Source of the DNA: Planctomycetota bacterium
GTDB lineage: Bacteria > Planctomycetota > UBA1135 > UBA2386
NCBI GenBank assembly: GCA_020638735.1
Contig: JACKHZ010000010.1
Location: 558,001-622,000, forward strand
Length of the DNA stretch: 64,000 nucleotides
Reading direction: 5' to 3'
Below are positions 32,589-49,200 of the stretch, piece after piece. The notes below the pieces were generated by a model. That model worked only from the letters and a program-made list of their open reading frames with translations. It did not search any database and was not told the origin of the DNA. Position 1 is the first letter of the stretch, and the number at the start of each line of letters is the position of its first letter. The translations under genes were made by a program, and so were the position numbers.

Positions 32589-35500
32589 ATGGACACCCCG
32601 ACCCTGCTGTTCGACCGGTATCGCCGCTGTGGCGACCTCGACGCGCTGGGGCGGGCGTTCGACCTGCTGTCGCCGCGCCTGCTGGCGCTGGCGCTGCACC
32701 TGACCGGCAACGCCGCCGACGCCGAGGACGCGCTGCAGGCGACGTTCGTCGTCGCGATGCAGAAGGCCGCCGCTTTCGATGCGACGAAGGAGGTCGGCCC
32801 GTGGTTGGCCGGCGTGCTGGCCGGCGAGGCCAACAACCTGCGCCGCCGCGAGCAGCGCCGCCGCACCGAGGCGCTCGAGGAAGCGCTGGTCGGTGCCGGC
32901 GCTGGTGACGTCGTCGACGACGCCGAGCGCCGCGAGCTGGTCGCGCAGCTGCGCACCCGCATCGACGCGCTGCCCGACGAGCAGCGGCAGGTGTTGTTGC
33001 TGCAGCTGCAGCACGGCCTGCGTCCGGCGGAGATCGCCGAGGTGCTCGGCATTGCGCCGGGCACGGTGCGCATGCGGCTGCACCGCGGCCTCGACGCGCT
33101 GCGCAAGGTGCTGCCGGCCGGGCTGGTCGCGCTGCTGGTGGCCGGCACCGCGCGCCGCGGGCTGGCGGCGGTGCGCGAGGCGGTGCTGCAGGCGGGCGCG
33201 CAGAGCGCATTGGTCGCGGGTGGTGGTGTCGCCGCGGCCACGATCGGAGGAGTGATGCTGAAGAAGTTCCTGGTCGCGGCGGGCGTGCTCGCCGCCGGTC
33301 TGTTGCTGTGGCGCACGCTCACGCCGCCCGATGCGGTCGTCGCGCCGACGCCGGCTACCGACGGCGCGCTGGCCGCCGTCGGCGACCTCGCCAAGCGCGA
33401 GGCGCAGCCGACGTCGGGCGACGCGGCGACCGCGTCGATGCAGCGCGAGGCTGCGACGCCGGCGGTAGCGCCGGATGCGTCCGCATCGCTGCTGGTCACG
33501 GTGCGGGTCTGCGGGCCGTACGACGACGATCCGATGGTCGCCGACCTGCTGATCCCGGACGACGAGAGCGCGCCGCCGTTGCCCGGCATCGTCGTCGAGC
33601 TCGGTCGGGCCGGCACCGGCATGCCGCGCATCTACGACCCGCGCGTGCAGCGGGTCGCCGTGGATCGCGCCGGGCAGTGTCGCTTCGAAGGACTGGCGCC
33701 CGGCAAGTACCTGGTCGAGGTCGAACGCGGCGGGATGTTGGCCAGCGAGCGCGTGCAGCTCGCCCCTGGTGAAGCCGCCACGCTCGGGTTGATGGTCGAG
33801 ATCGCCGGCACGGCGCGCGGCCGCGTCGTCGATGCCGACGGTCGCCCGGTGCCGGGGGCCGAGATCTGGATCGGCGGCCGCTTCGACCCGTTCACACCGC
33901 CGCACAAGGCCATGCGCGAAGCCGCGGTCTGCGACGGCGCTGGGCGCTTCACGGCGGCGTTCCGCAAGGGCGAGCAATACGTCTCGGCGCGCGGCGCCGG
34001 CTTCACGGCGTCGCGGTCGCGCTCGCTGCAGCAGCTCGGCGAAGGCGAGATCGTGCTGGTGCTCGGTCGCCAACCGGCGTCACTGCGCGGCCTGCTGGTG
34101 GACGAGGTCGGTCAGCCGGTGGCGGACGCCACGGTGTCGCTCGAGCCCGCCGACGACACGTTCCGCGAGCCGCGCCGCGACGCCGACGGCGCGCTGATCG
34201 GACCGCGGCTCGGCGTGGTGACGCGCAGCGACGAGCGGGGCACCTTCTTCGTCGATGGGCTGACGGCCGACGTCTGGTCGCTTCGCGTCGCCCGCGCGCC
34301 CAACGAGACGATCGACCAGCGGCTGCGGTTCGCCGCCGGCGAGCAGCGGCAGCTGCGCCTGACGATGGCGCGCCGCGCGGTCGTCAGCGGGCGGGTAGTG
34401 CGCTCGGACGGGCGACCGTGCCGCAACGTCTACGTCGCCGTCTCCTACCCGGGCGGCAGTAGCCAGCCGGGGCTCACCGACGACGACGGCGCGTTCTGGT
34501 TCTCCGGGGTGAGGCTCGAGCCGTTCGAACTGCTTGCGACGCGCACCGGCAGCAAGGAGGTCGCGCGGCGGGCGATGCCGGCGCCGACCCCGGAAGGCGT
34601 CGAGGTCGAGCTGGTCTACGACGAGCCGCCGCTGCTGTTCGGCACGCTGCGCGCGCACGACGGCCTGCGGCTCTCCGGCTGGTTCGTCAGCATCGGCGAA
34701 GGCGCGGAGCAGCGGCGCGAGCCGTGCGACGCCGAGGGGCGCTTCCAGCTCGTCGACGTGACGCCGGGGGCCCACACGGTGCGCGTCTACCGCCGCGGGG
34801 TGGCCGACGAACAGCCGGTGCTGACGACCCAGGTCGTCGCCGACCAGGTCGCCGACCTGCGCGTGCCGCTCGAGGCGATGCCGTTCGGCGAGGTGCGGTG
34901 CCGCGTGCTCGATCCGGACGGCGCGCCGCTGCGCGACGGCGTGGTCGACATGCCCTACGCGGGCTTCAAGGAGGGCTCGGCGACCGGCGACGGCACCTTC
35001 CGCTTCTCGCAGCTGCTGCCCGGCACGCACTGGCTGCGCGCGTTGGCGCCGGACTGCGTCGCGATGGCCGTGCCGATCGAACTCGGCGAACGCGAGAGCC
35101 TCGACGTCGGCACGCTGCAGCTGGTGCGCGCGGCGACGCTGCGGGTGCGCTACACGATGGTCGACGGCACGCCGTGGCGCGGGCGACCGCCGACGCCGCA
35201 CCTGCGCGACGGCAAGGGGGAGTTCCGCACCACGCCCGACCAGGTGCGCTACCGCGTCGACGGCGACGAGGTGGTCGTCGTCGGCGTCGCACCGGGCCGC
35301 TACACGATCCTCGGCGGGCCGATCGACGAGCTGCTGACCACACCGACCGACGTGACGCTCGCCGCCGGCGAACAGCGCTCCGTCACCGTCACGCTCACGC
35401 TCGGGCGGCGCCGCACGTTCCGCATCGGCGAGCTCGACGGCATCGCCGATGCGGACGGCTGCGTGCGCGTCGTGCTGCTCGACGCCGACGGCGACGTCGT

Positions 35501-35675
35501 CGACGAAGACCGCCTGCACGTGCAGGACGGCGCCGCCATCGCGGCGTTCGTCGTCCCGGTCGGCCGCGCGACCGTCGAAGCGCACGTCGGCGAACGGGTC
35601 GTCGCCAGGCGCGCGTTCGAGGTCGGACCGGAGCTGGTCGAGGCGCCGCGCCTCGACGTGCCGCGCGTGCGGTAG
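32589..35675 (+). CDS. ECF sigma factor fused to membrane anchor and Ig-like ectodomain
   Basis: A 1028-aa protein. Residues 1-175 are a complete ECF sigma factor: region 2 (LALALHLTGNAADAEDALQA) and region 4 (EIAEVLGIAPGTVRMRLHRG). At about 215-245 come two hydrophobic stretches split by KK (VAAATIGGVML, FLVAAGVLAAGLLLW). The rest, some 770 residues, has repeated carboxypeptidase-regulatory/Ig-like units, each with a G-x-V-x-D-x-x-G-x-P-V-x-x-A run (GRVVDADGRPVPGAEIWIGG, GLLVDEVGQPVADATVSLEP). The sigma domain should be cytoplasmic and the Ig units outside. Regulated release or tethered transcription is possible. Fused ECF factors are known in planctomycetes, but the role of this ectodomain is not. 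Confidence 0.85.
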   Translation: MDTPTLLFDRYRRCGDLDALGRAFDLLSPRLLALALHLTGNAADAEDALQATFVVAMQKAAAFDATKEVGPWLAGVLAGEANNLRRREQRRRTEALEEALVGAGAGDVVDDAERRELVAQLRTRIDALPDEQRQVLLLQLQHGLRPAEIAEVLGIAPGTVRMRLHRGLDALRKVLPAGLVALLVAGTARRGLAAVREAVLQAGAQSALVAGGGVAAATIGGVMLKKFLVAAGVLAAGLLLWRTLTPPDAVVAPTPATDGALAAVGDLAKREAQPTSGDAATASMQREAATPAVAPDASASLLVTVRVCGPYDDDPMVADLLIPDDESAPPLPGIVVELGRAGTGMPRIYDPRVQRVAVDRAGQCRFEGLAPGKYLVEVERGGMLASERVQLAPGEAATLGLMVEIAGTARGRVVDADGRPVPGAEIWIGGRFDPFTPPHKAMREAAVCDGAGRFTAAFRKGEQYVSARGAGFTASRSRSLQQLGEGEIVLVLGRQPASLRGLLVDEVGQPVADATVSLEPADDTFREPRRDADGALIGPRLGVVTRSDERGTFFVDGLTADVWSLRVARAPNETIDQRLRFAAGEQRQLRLTMARRAVVSGRVVRSDGRPCRNVYVAVSYPGGSSQPGLTDDDGAFWFSGVRLEPFELLATRTGSKEVARRAMPAPTPEGVEVELVYDEPPLLFGTLRAHDGLRLSGWFVSIGEGAEQRREPCDAEGRFQLVDVTPGAHTVRVYRRGVADEQPVLTTQVVADQVADLRVPLEAMPFGEVRCRVLDPDGAPLRDGVVDMPYAGFKEGSATGDGTFRFSQLLPGTHWLRALAPDCVAMAVPIELGERESLDVGTLQLVRAATLRVRYTMVDGTPWRGRPPTPHLRDGKGEFRTTPDQVRYRVDGDEVVVVGVAPGRYTILGGPIDELLTTPTDVTLAAGEQRSVTVTLTLGRRRTFRIGELDGIADADGCVRVVLLDADGDVVDEDRLHVQDGAAIAAFVVPVGRATVEAHVGERVVARRAFEVGPELVEAPRLDVPRVR

Positions 35676-35702
35676 TCGAGGTGCGGCGACCGGGGCCTCA
35701 AC

Positions 35703-38045
35703 TCAGAGGTGCGACCACGGGATGTCCTGGTCGTTGGAGACGATCCAGCCGAACGCGTTGTGCCCCGGCGTGTAGATCGCCCACTGGAACGCCAGCGTCG
35801 CCGAGTGCGGGATCGAGCACGGCAGCGGCAGGTTCACCGCGGCCGAGCCCGCGGCGTCCGTCAGCGCCGGCAGGAAGCCGATGGCCGGCAGGCCCGCATA
35901 CAGGTTGCAGCCCGGCGCGCCGGGGATCGGCGTCGTCGTCAGCTGGTCGCTGACCACGAGCACCGCCAGGTGCACTGGCGGCGCGCCGCTGACCGTGAGC
36001 TGGAAGGCGCTGTTGCCCTGGATCGGCTCGCCGCCGGCGTAACCGATCGACGCCATCTCGCCGGCCGGACCGGGGCACGCGCTGCCGAACAGGCTCGGGT
36101 GCGGCGCGTTCGGCTCGAAGAAGCGGGCGCGGATGTCGGCCAGGCCGCCCGCGGGGCCGGTCTCGCCGTACCACGTGATCAGCGTGGTGTTGGTCTCCAT
36201 CCAGGACGTGGTCTGGATCGGTCGCGACGAGACGCACAGGCTGGCCTGGAAGGGGCCGTTGAGCACGTCCACGTTGCGTTGGTTGATCGCCACGGTGCCG
36301 TCGAGCAGCACGCGCGCGCCGCGGATGTTCACCGCGAACTCGTCGGGCGGGATGATCTCGCCGTAGGCGACGGTGAACTCGCAGTGGCCGGCGCCGACCG
36401 CGGGCATGCCTTCGAAGTTGACCGGGTCGTTGGCGACCGTGAACTCGGCGCTGAGCGGCGCGGTCAGCGAGTACATCCGGCCGTGCACGTCGGCCTCCTC
36501 CTCCCAGACGATGCAGAACTGCATGTTGGCGCCGTCGGAGAACAACTCGGCGCGCGACGCGATGTCGCCGGTCAGCTCGTTGACGCCGATGGCGTCGGCG
36601 CCGCTGACGGTCGCCGCGGTCTGGATGAAGGTCAAGGCCTGCGTGGTCGGGTGCACGCGGAAGGAGCAGGTGAAGATGTCCCAGTCACCCGGGGCCGGGC
36701 TGGTCCACCAGCGGTCCCAGATCAGGCGATTGGCGTATTCGGTGACGCCGGTGCTGTTCACCTGCGCGCAGCTGCGGCCGAGGCGCGGATTGCGCACGTG
36801 GCCGGCAGAGGCCGCGAGGGTCTGCACCACCGTCTCGGCGGACAGCGTGACGCTGTTGGGGTTGGCCGGGCTGCTCCAGCGCATCGTGCGGAGCATGATG
36901 CGATCGGGGTTCGTCGCGCCGGACACGCTGCGTTCGTAGGCGATCGTCATCGGACCGCCGGTTCCGGGGCCGGCGACGCAGGGGTGGCTGTCGGCATCGC
37001 CCGCGGCGGGGCTGCTGAGCGTCAGCTCGTTCGACATCGCAGCGCCGGTCAGCGACATGTGCCGGCCGGTGATGTGGGTGCCCTGCCGCCAGACGACCAG
37101 GAAGCTCCCGGTGCCGAGGCTGTCGCAGAAGGCGACCGACGGATCGCCCTGGTCGATCGCGCCGTTGGAGATCGCGACCCAGCCGCCGGTCACGGACACC
37201 CCGTCGCCGTGGAACAGCTCGCCGCGGATGCCGACCGAGTTGGTGCCGAACGACCGTTGCCAGACGACCATGTAGGTGTCCGACGCGAGGTCGTATGCGA
37301 CCTCCGGGTTGTAGTCCGGCCAGGTGTCCCCGCCCGGGTTGAAGACCGGGCCGATCGACGGATCGACGACGATCGGGAACGTCGCGCTGTCGACGAACGC
37401 GGCGGGCACGATCAGGTCGATGACGCCCTGGCCGTCGTGGCGGGTCAGCACGTCGACGCGGTGTCCCTTGCGATCGAACGCGATCGCCTCGCCGTAGCGG
37501 ATCACGCGCTTCTCGCCGAGCCGGAACTCGAGCGCCTGGTGGCCGCGCTCGGTGGCCGGCGCCGTGACGTTGCCGCCGGTGCCGACGTGCAGCACCAGGT
37601 CGCCGTGGCCCGCGGGGCGCTCCGCGACGTGGAACGACTGCTCGATGCCGCTGGCGTCGACGCGGTAGCTCTCGATCAGTCCGCCGCGCTGGTAGCGCAC
37701 GTGGTCGTCGGCGAGCGTCGGCATGCCGGCCGCCCCGGTCGGCAGCAAGAGCCCGTTGCGTTCGGCGCCGAAGAACCGCAGGTGCAGCTGCGGCTGCGCC
37801 TGGTCCGCGCCGTGCGGCGCCGTCTCGAAGGTCACGAGGCCGGCGTCGAAGTGGGCCTGCCAGGACGCGCCCTCGGCCTGCACGCGGCCCTGGGCGTCGA
37901 CGAACAGGCCGAAGCGCTCGCCGATGTCCGGCAGCTGCGGGGTCGCGGCGGCGTCTGGCTGGGTGGGGGTGGGTTCTTGGGCGAGAAGGACGCCGCCGGC
38001 GCCAACGGCGGCGGCACACAGCAGGATGGGGAGTGGGAGCTTCAT
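35703..38045 (-). CDS. Secreted protein with planctomycete C-terminal domain, 780 aa
   Basis: An exported protein with signal peptide LPLPILLCAAAVGAGGVLLA. The N-terminal third (FGLFVDAQGRVQAEG, YRQRGGLIESYRVD-like strands, then a VDSATFPIVVDPSIGPVFNP) resembles the start of secreted cell-surface proteins in which FPIVVDP closes a beta domain. The middle has repeats of the type AYDLASDTYMVVWQR, FLVVWRQGTHITG and MQFCIVWEEEADVHGR, a propeller. The end (SLFGSACPGPAGEMASIGYA, PGCNLYAGLPAIGFLP, DAAGSAAVNLPLP) is the C-terminal module shared with other proteins here. Function unknown. It is convergent with the sigma fusion, 27 bp apart. Confidence 0.75.
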   Translation of the reverse strand: MKLPLPILLCAAAVGAGGVLLAQEPTPTQPDAAATPQLPDIGERFGLFVDAQGRVQAEGASWQAHFDAGLVTFETAPHGADQAQPQLHLRFFGAERNGLLLPTGAAGMPTLADDHVRYQRGGLIESYRVDASGIEQSFHVAERPAGHGDLVLHVGTGGNVTAPATERGHQALEFRLGEKRVIRYGEAIAFDRKGHRVDVLTRHDGQGVIDLIVPAAFVDSATFPIVVDPSIGPVFNPGGDTWPDYNPEVAYDLASDTYMVVWQRSFGTNSVGIRGELFHGDGVSVTGGWVAISNGAIDQGDPSVAFCDSLGTGSFLVVWRQGTHITGRHMSLTGAAMSNELTLSSPAAGDADSHPCVAGPGTGGPMTIAYERSVSGATNPDRIMLRTMRWSSPANPNSVTLSAETVVQTLAASAGHVRNPRLGRSCAQVNSTGVTEYANRLIWDRWWTSPAPGDWDIFTCSFRVHPTTQALTFIQTAATVSGADAIGVNELTGDIASRAELFSDGANMQFCIVWEEEADVHGRMYSLTAPLSAEFTVANDPVNFEGMPAVGAGHCEFTVAYGEIIPPDEFAVNIRGARVLLDGTVAINQRNVDVLNGPFQASLCVSSRPIQTTSWMETNTTLITWYGETGPAGGLADIRARFFEPNAPHPSLFGSACPGPAGEMASIGYAGGEPIQGNSAFQLTVSGAPPVHLAVLVVSDQLTTTPIPGAPGCNLYAGLPAIGFLPALTDAAGSAAVNLPLPCSIPHSATLAFQWAIYTPGHNAFGWIVSNDQDIPWSHL

Positions 38046-38271
38046 GATCGTGTGGGGATGGTGGCGGGGCGGAAGCGCTCGCCGGACATCCAGCCGTCGG
38101 CGGAGCGGAACCCCGCAATCCGAGGCCGGCATTTTTCGTCGGGTGGTCGCCAGCCCCTGGCAACAATGCCGCCGCCGGGTCCGTGTCTCTCACGACGGCG
38201 GAGAGCCACGCGGTCCTGATGGCGGCCTGCGGGCCGGTCCCCGCGGCGCTAAGCTGCGGCCTGGCCGGACC

Positions 38272-38810
38272 ATGCATTCCCACGAGACCTTCTGCGCGGA
38301 CCTCGAGCGCGCCGCCGACGGCGACCACGCCGCCCGCGAGCGCGTCTACGAACGCAGTTACGGCGAGCTCGCCGAGCTGGCCAAGGCGGCGCTCAACCGC
38401 GGCTGGCGCGGCAAGGTCAGCATGTCGACGATCGACGTGCTGCACAGCGCGTTCGCCCGGCTGGTCGGCCGGGCCAAGGTCGAGCAGCGCGGCCGCGCCT
38501 ACTTCTTCGGCTGCTTCGCCAAGACCTGCCGCGACGTGCTGGTCGACCACTGGAAGAAGAAGGTCCGGCGCGACGAGATCACGCTGATCACCGAGCTGCT
38601 CGGCGACGAGCCGGCGGCGTTCGACCCGGTGCAGCTCGACGACCTGCTGTGCCGGCTGTCCGAGCACGACCCGCGCGGCGCGACGGTCGCGACGATGCGC
38701 ATCTTCGCCTGCATGACCCACCCCGAGATCGCCGCGGCGCTGGACCTGTCGCTGCGCACCATCGAAGCCGACTGGGCCCACGCCCGGCTGTGGCTGCAAC
38801 AGCACTTCTC

Positions 38811-38814
<4 letters not shown>
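38272..38814 (+). CDS. ECF sigma factor (ECF_sigma70, planctomycete type)
   Basis: A 180-aa transcription initiation factor of the planctomycete ECF_sigma70 type. Region 2 includes ELAKAALNRGWRGKVSMSTI and AFARLVGRAKVEQRGRAYFF followed by CFAKTCRDVLVDHWKKKVRR. Region 4 is MRIFACMTHPEIAAALDLSL with RTIEADWAHARLWLQQ, the usual helix-turn-helix ending in WxxAxxWL. Its stop overlaps the kinase start as GTGA. Such sigma/kinase pairs without a classical anti-sigma factor are typical of planctomycetes and are thought to be controlled by phosphorylation. The target regulon is unknown. Confidence 0.92.
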
Positions 38815-42107
<3,293 letters not shown>

Positions 42108-43886
42108 ACCCCTTCATGGCCAGGTCTCCCGTCGCTCCTCTGTCCCTGCTGCTCGTCGCCTGCGCCAGCGCCGAGGCACAGTATCCGCCGCGCCTCGAGC
42201 TGCCGCCGCGCGCCGCCTCGGCGGTCAGCGGCAGCGCGCTGCTGCCGTCGCTGTCGGGCCTGTCGCTGACGCAGCGGGAGACGCTGCTGTGGCACGAGTT
42301 CGCCGCCGGCAACGTGCCGACGTTCCTGCGCACCCTGGTGCCGGTCACGACCCAGGCGGTGATCCAGGGGCAGACCCGCACGGCGACGTTCTGGTGCACG
42401 CCGGACTACGTCGGGGTCGGCGCCGACGCGGACTGGTTCCGCATGCCGATCACGCCGACGCTGGCGCAGCAGCTCGCCGACCGCGCCGAGTGCGTGCTGC
42501 CGACGCGTCGCATGGTGGATGCGATCTGGGCGGCGTCGCCGCTGCAGCTGCAGCCGTTCCCGTACAGCCCGAGCGTCTACGACATCCTGTCGGTCGACCT
42601 CTTCCACCAGCACCACCTGCAGATCGAGTCGCAGCGCGCCGGCGCTGCGCAGAGTCTGCTGACCTCCGGCATCAAGAAGGACGTCGTCGCTTCGGCGTTG
42701 ATCGGCGCGTGGCCGGGCCGCGTCTGCATCTACGGCTGGCACTACCCGAACGGCACGCCGATCCAGCCGCTGTCGAAGATCCACACCTTCGCCCACGTCG
42801 ACTACAGCCACGGCGTGCGGCTGGTGTCGCGGCGCATGGAGGTCGACGGCGTGCGGACCACGGTCGACGCGGTGCTCGCCGATCCGCTGCTGCACCCGCT
42901 GCTCAGCGACGAAGGCGCGTTCTCCAGCTGGCGCTACCCGGTCGGCGCCGACGAGTCGTTCCCGGTGCACGACACGTTCCCGGCGAGCGGGCCGGAACGG
43001 GCCGGCTGGCAGTCGAAGTTCACCCAGCCGGTGTCGGTCTCCGCGCCGGCCGGTGCGCCGGCGCCGAGCGGTGACGCGACGGTGCTGCGCGTCATGGACC
43101 CGTCCGGCGGCACCGACAGCCTGCGCTTCGCGCCGGGGCTGGTTCGCGACCTCGCCTTCCAGGCCGATCTCTACTGCGACTACCGGCCGCAGCTGGTCGC
43201 CGACGGCTACGAGCGCATCGGGGTGTTCGTGCGCGACCGCGCGCAGGGCGCGTTCGACGGCACGCTGAGCCAGCTCGGCGAGTGCTACGCGCTGACCTGG
43301 GACGGCGACGACGGTCGGCTGCGCTGCATGCGGGCGCACGGCGGCGCGCTGACCGACCTGCTGCCGACGCCGCGCTACGTCGCCGCCAGCGGCTGGCATC
43401 GCTTCCGCGTCGAGACCGAAGGCGCGACGCTGCGCTTCCTGCTCGACGGCGAGTTGCTGCTGATCACCAGCGACGCGACCCACCCGGACGGCGCGTTCGG
43501 CGTCGGCTACCACGAGCGCTTCACGACCGACAACAACATGCGCGGCGCGCGCGTCGACTCGTGCCACGCCGACGTGCCGGGCGCGTTCGCGCTGCAGCTG
43601 CGTCCGGGGCTGCAGTCGGGCACGCTCGAGCTGCGCCGCCGCCGCGGCGTGCCGGGCGACCTCTACTTCGAGGCGGTGACGTTGCTACCGGGCGCGTTCC
43701 CCGACGGCTGGTTCTTCGGCCTCGACCCGGACTTGCAGGACGTCGTCGGGCAGCTCGCGTCCGGCCACCCGCTGTTCATCGGCTGGCTGGGCGCGGACGG
43801 CGGCAGCGAGATCCTGGTGCCGGGGCTGCCGGTCGGTCTGCCCGTGCAGTCGGTGGCGCTCGACCTCGACCCGACCCTGCGCTGGA

Positions 43887-45535
<1,649 letters not shown>

Positions 45536-45539
<4 letters not shown>

Positions 45540-46081
45540 CGCCGCCTCACGCGCAGCAGGAAGCGCTCGTGGCCGGTGCCGACCGGCGGGAGCCGACTGG
45601 TCTCCACCTCGACGTCGAAGCGGCGCGCCAGACCGCGGAGCAGGCCGACGACCATCGGCGCCAGGCCCGGGCGGTCGGAGTGGTAGTGCAGGATGCTGTC
45701 GCCGTCCGGCAACGGTTCGCGGCGCAGGTGCGGCGGGCGCAGCGCCGGCATCTGCGCCTGGATTCGCCCGTGCATCGCGTCGAGGTTGTCGAGGAACTGC
45801 TCGAGCGTCTCGCCCATCATCGACAGCAGGTCGCCGTAGCCTTCCTCGACCGTGTAGGTCATCCAGTGCTCGCCGAAGGTCTCGAGCACGGCGGCGTCCT
45901 CGGTCTGCAGCTCGGCCGCGGCCGCGGCGACGAGGCTGTAGGTGATCGCGTCGTCGTACGGCTGCATGCCGACGAAGCTCGGGCGCTCGATGCCGGCGCG
46001 CCGGCAGATGGCCTGCCAGGCGTCGGCGCCGAAGCGCGAACACACCAGGTCCTCGATGGCGCGGTTGACGAGTCCGTACAC
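45536..46081 (-). CDS. H-NOX haem nitric-oxide sensor
   Basis: A haem-binding sensor of 181 aa. The proximal haem ligand is H104 in LDNLDAMHGRIQ. The propionate-binding YxSxR motif is complete at Y133-S135-R137 (LHYHSDRPG). The start YGLVNRAIEDLVCSRFGADA and the EEGYGDLL and LRPPHL segments are typical. No tyrosine lies in the region that stabilises oxygen in O2-binding members, so nitric oxide is the expected ligand. The GTG at 46081 is chosen for length and for the GGAGAG ribosome-binding site; an upstream reading would add 44 atypical residues. It precedes its kinase with ATGA overlap and is divergent from the PKS gene, 204 bp away. Confidence 0.93.
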
Positions 46082-46285
46082 TGGTTTGCTCTCCGGGTGC
46101 GGGTATCGGCCGGCGGTCGCACGCGTCTCATCCACAATTGTCCGGTGGTGCCGGTCGCGGCCGTGGCAGGCTGGCGTCGCATCGATGCCCTGGTCGGCAA
46201 CCGCCCATGGCATCGCAATCCCGGCGCCGGCTGCGTAGCCTTGACCGCGGCGGCCGATAGCGGCGCCGGAGACTGACGACTCGCC

Positions 46286-49200
46286 ATGGCTGATTCGGAC
46301 ATCGCCGTGGTCGGCATGGCGTGCCGCCTCCCGGGCGCCCCCGACCTCGACGCCTTCTGGCGCTTGCTGCGCGACGGCCGCGATGCGCGCCGAGAACTCG
46401 ACGACGAGCAGCTGCGCGCGCTCGGCGTGCCGCAGGACGTGCTCGACGACCCGGACTTCGTCAAGGCGGCGATGCTGCTCGACGGCATCGAACAGTTCGA
46501 CGCCGGCTTCTTCGGTTTCTCACCGCGCGACGCGGCGCTGTTCGACCCGCAGCACCGGGTCTGGCTCGAGGTCTGCTGGGAGGCGTTCGAGCACGCCGGT
46601 CACGTGCCCGAGCGCTTCGACGGCCGCGTCGGCGTCTTCGCCGGCTGCGGCATGGACACCTACCTGCTGCACAACGTGCTGACCAACCCCGACCTGGTGC
46701 GGCAGGTCGGCATGTTCCTGATCCGCCACACGGGGAACGACAAGGACTTCCTCGCCACCCGCACGAGCTACCAGTTCGACCTGCGTGGACCGAGCGTCAA
46801 CGTCGTCACCGCCTGCTCGACGTCGCTGGTGGCGATCCACCAGGCGACGCAGAGCCTGCTGGCCGGGGAGTGCGACATGGCGCTGGCCGGCGGCGTGACC
46901 ATCCTGGTGCCGCAGGACCGCGGCTACCTCTACAAGGAAGGTGAGGTGCTGTCGCCGGACGGCCAGTGCCGCGCCTTCGACGCCGACAGCAAGGGCACCA
47001 TCTTCGGCAGCGGCGCCGGCGTCGTGGTGCTGCGTCGCCTGGCCGACGCGATCGCCGACGGCGACTCGATCCATGCCGTGCTGGCCGGCTCGGCGATCAA
47101 CAACGACGGCGGCCGCAAGGTCAGCTACCTCGCGCCGAGCGTCGACGGCTACGCGGAGGTCGTCGCCGAGGCGCTGGCGCTCGCCGGTATCTCCGCCGAG
47201 GACGTGCAGTACGTCGAGTCGCACGGCACCGGCACGTCGGTCGGCGACCCGATCGAGATCGAAGCGCTGACCCAGGCTTTCCGCGCCACCACGCAGCGGA
47301 GCGGCTACTGCGGCATCGGCTCGGTCAAGACCAACATCGGTCACCTCGACACCGCCGCCGGCGTCGCCGGCCTGCTCAAGGTCGTGCTGGCGATGCGCCA
47401 AGGCCAGCTGCCGAAGAGCCTCAACTACCGGCGCTCCAACCCGCTGATCGACTTCCCGAAGACGCCGTTCGTCGTGGTCGCCGAGCCGCGCGACTGGCCG
47501 CGGCCAGCCGGCGGGGCGCGCATCGCCGGCGTCAGCTCGCTCGGCGTCGGCGGCACCAACGCCCACGTGCTGCTGCGCGAATTCACCGAGGCGACGCCGG
47601 CGTCGACGCCGTACCCGCGGCGTTGCCACCTGCTGCCGATCAGCGGCAAGAGCGAGGCGGCGGCGGTGGCCAACGCCCGCGCGATGGCGGCCTGGCTGCG
47701 CGAACAGGACGACGCGTGCGACCTCGCCGACGTGTCGTGGACGCTGCAGCTCGGTCGCAAGAGCTTCGTGCAGCGCGGCGTCGCGGTGGGCGCGTCGCGC
47801 GACGAGCTGGCCACGGCGCTCGAGGCGGGCGACTGGAAGGCGCAGCTGAAGAAGGCGAGTGACCGCGCGTCGTCGGTGGTGTTCCTGTTCCCGGGCGGCG
47901 GGGCGCAGTACCCCGGCATGGGCAAGGAGCTCTACCAGCACGAGCCGGTGTTCAAGGCCACGGTCGACGAGTGTCTGGAGGCGCTGCCGGAGCAGGTGCG
48001 CGCCGAGGTGCAAGACGTGCTGTTCGGTGCGGCGGCGAAGCAGGGCGACGAGGCGGCCGCGGAGCGCATGCAGCAGCCGGTGCTGCTGCTGGTGACGCTG
48101 TTCGTCGTCGAGTACGCGATGGCGCGCACGCTGCAGTCGTTCGGCGTCGAGGCCGACGCGATGCTCGGCCACAGCCTCGGCGAGTACGTCGCGGCGACGC
48201 TCGGCGGCACCTGGTCGCTCGAACAGGTGCTGGCGGCGCTGGTGCTGCGCGGCGAGTGCATGGCGGCTGCACCCAAGGGCGCGGTGCTGAGCGTCTCGCT
48301 GCCGGCGGCCGAGGTGCAGGCGATGGCGGGCGCCATCGGCGGCGACGACCCGCTGTCGCTGTCGGCGGCGAACGCGCCGGAGCTGTGCGCGGTGGCCGGT
48401 TCGCCGGCGGCGATCGAGCGCTTCGAGCAGCTGCTGCAGCAGCGCGGGGTCGACTACCAGCGGCTGCGCATCGGCCTCGGCGCGCACAGCCACTTGCTCG
48501 ACCCGGTGCTCGACCGCTACCGCGAGGGCCTGCGCCGCTTCACATTGCGCCGGGCGGAGCGGCCGTGGGTGTCGAACGTCACCGGCGACTGGATCGATCC
48601 GCAGCGCGTCGCCGAGGTCGACTACTGGGTCGAGCACCTGCGCCGCACGGTGCGCTTCCAGGACGGCGTCGCGACCTTGCTGAACGGCGGCGACCGCGTT
48701 TTCGTCGAGCTCGGCCCCGGCAAGGCGTTGACCTCGCTGGTGCGCATGCACGAGCGGGCGAAGAAGAGCGCCGCGGTGGTGTCGTTGCCACATCCGAAGG
48801 ACCAGCGGGACGCCGACGCGTTCGCGCTCGAGATGGTCGGGCGGCTGTGGCAACACGGCGTCACGATCGACTGGACGGCGTTCCACGGCGGCGCGGCGCG
48901 CCGGCGCGTGCCGTTGCCGACGTACCGCTTCCAGCGCCAGCGGCATTGGATCGAGCCCGGCGCGGTGCTGGCCACCGACGGCGTGCCGACGCCCGATGCG
49001 CCGACGCCGCCGACGCGCCTGCCGGAGAGCGAGTGGCTGCGCGCGCCGGCGTGGCGCCATCAGGACCTGCCGCCGAAGGTCGCCGCGGTCCGGGACGCGA
49101 CGTGGCTGCTGGTCGGGGAAGGGCCGCTGGTCGAGGTGTTCGCCGGCGCGGTGCGACAGGACGGCGGGCACGCGACGGTGCTGATGCCCGGCGCGGCCGA

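Noticed and set aside
46238..46285. Sigma-70-like promoter with TTGACC before the PKS
   Set aside because: No -10 element stands at a usual distance; TAGCGG is too close. Not strong enough to list.
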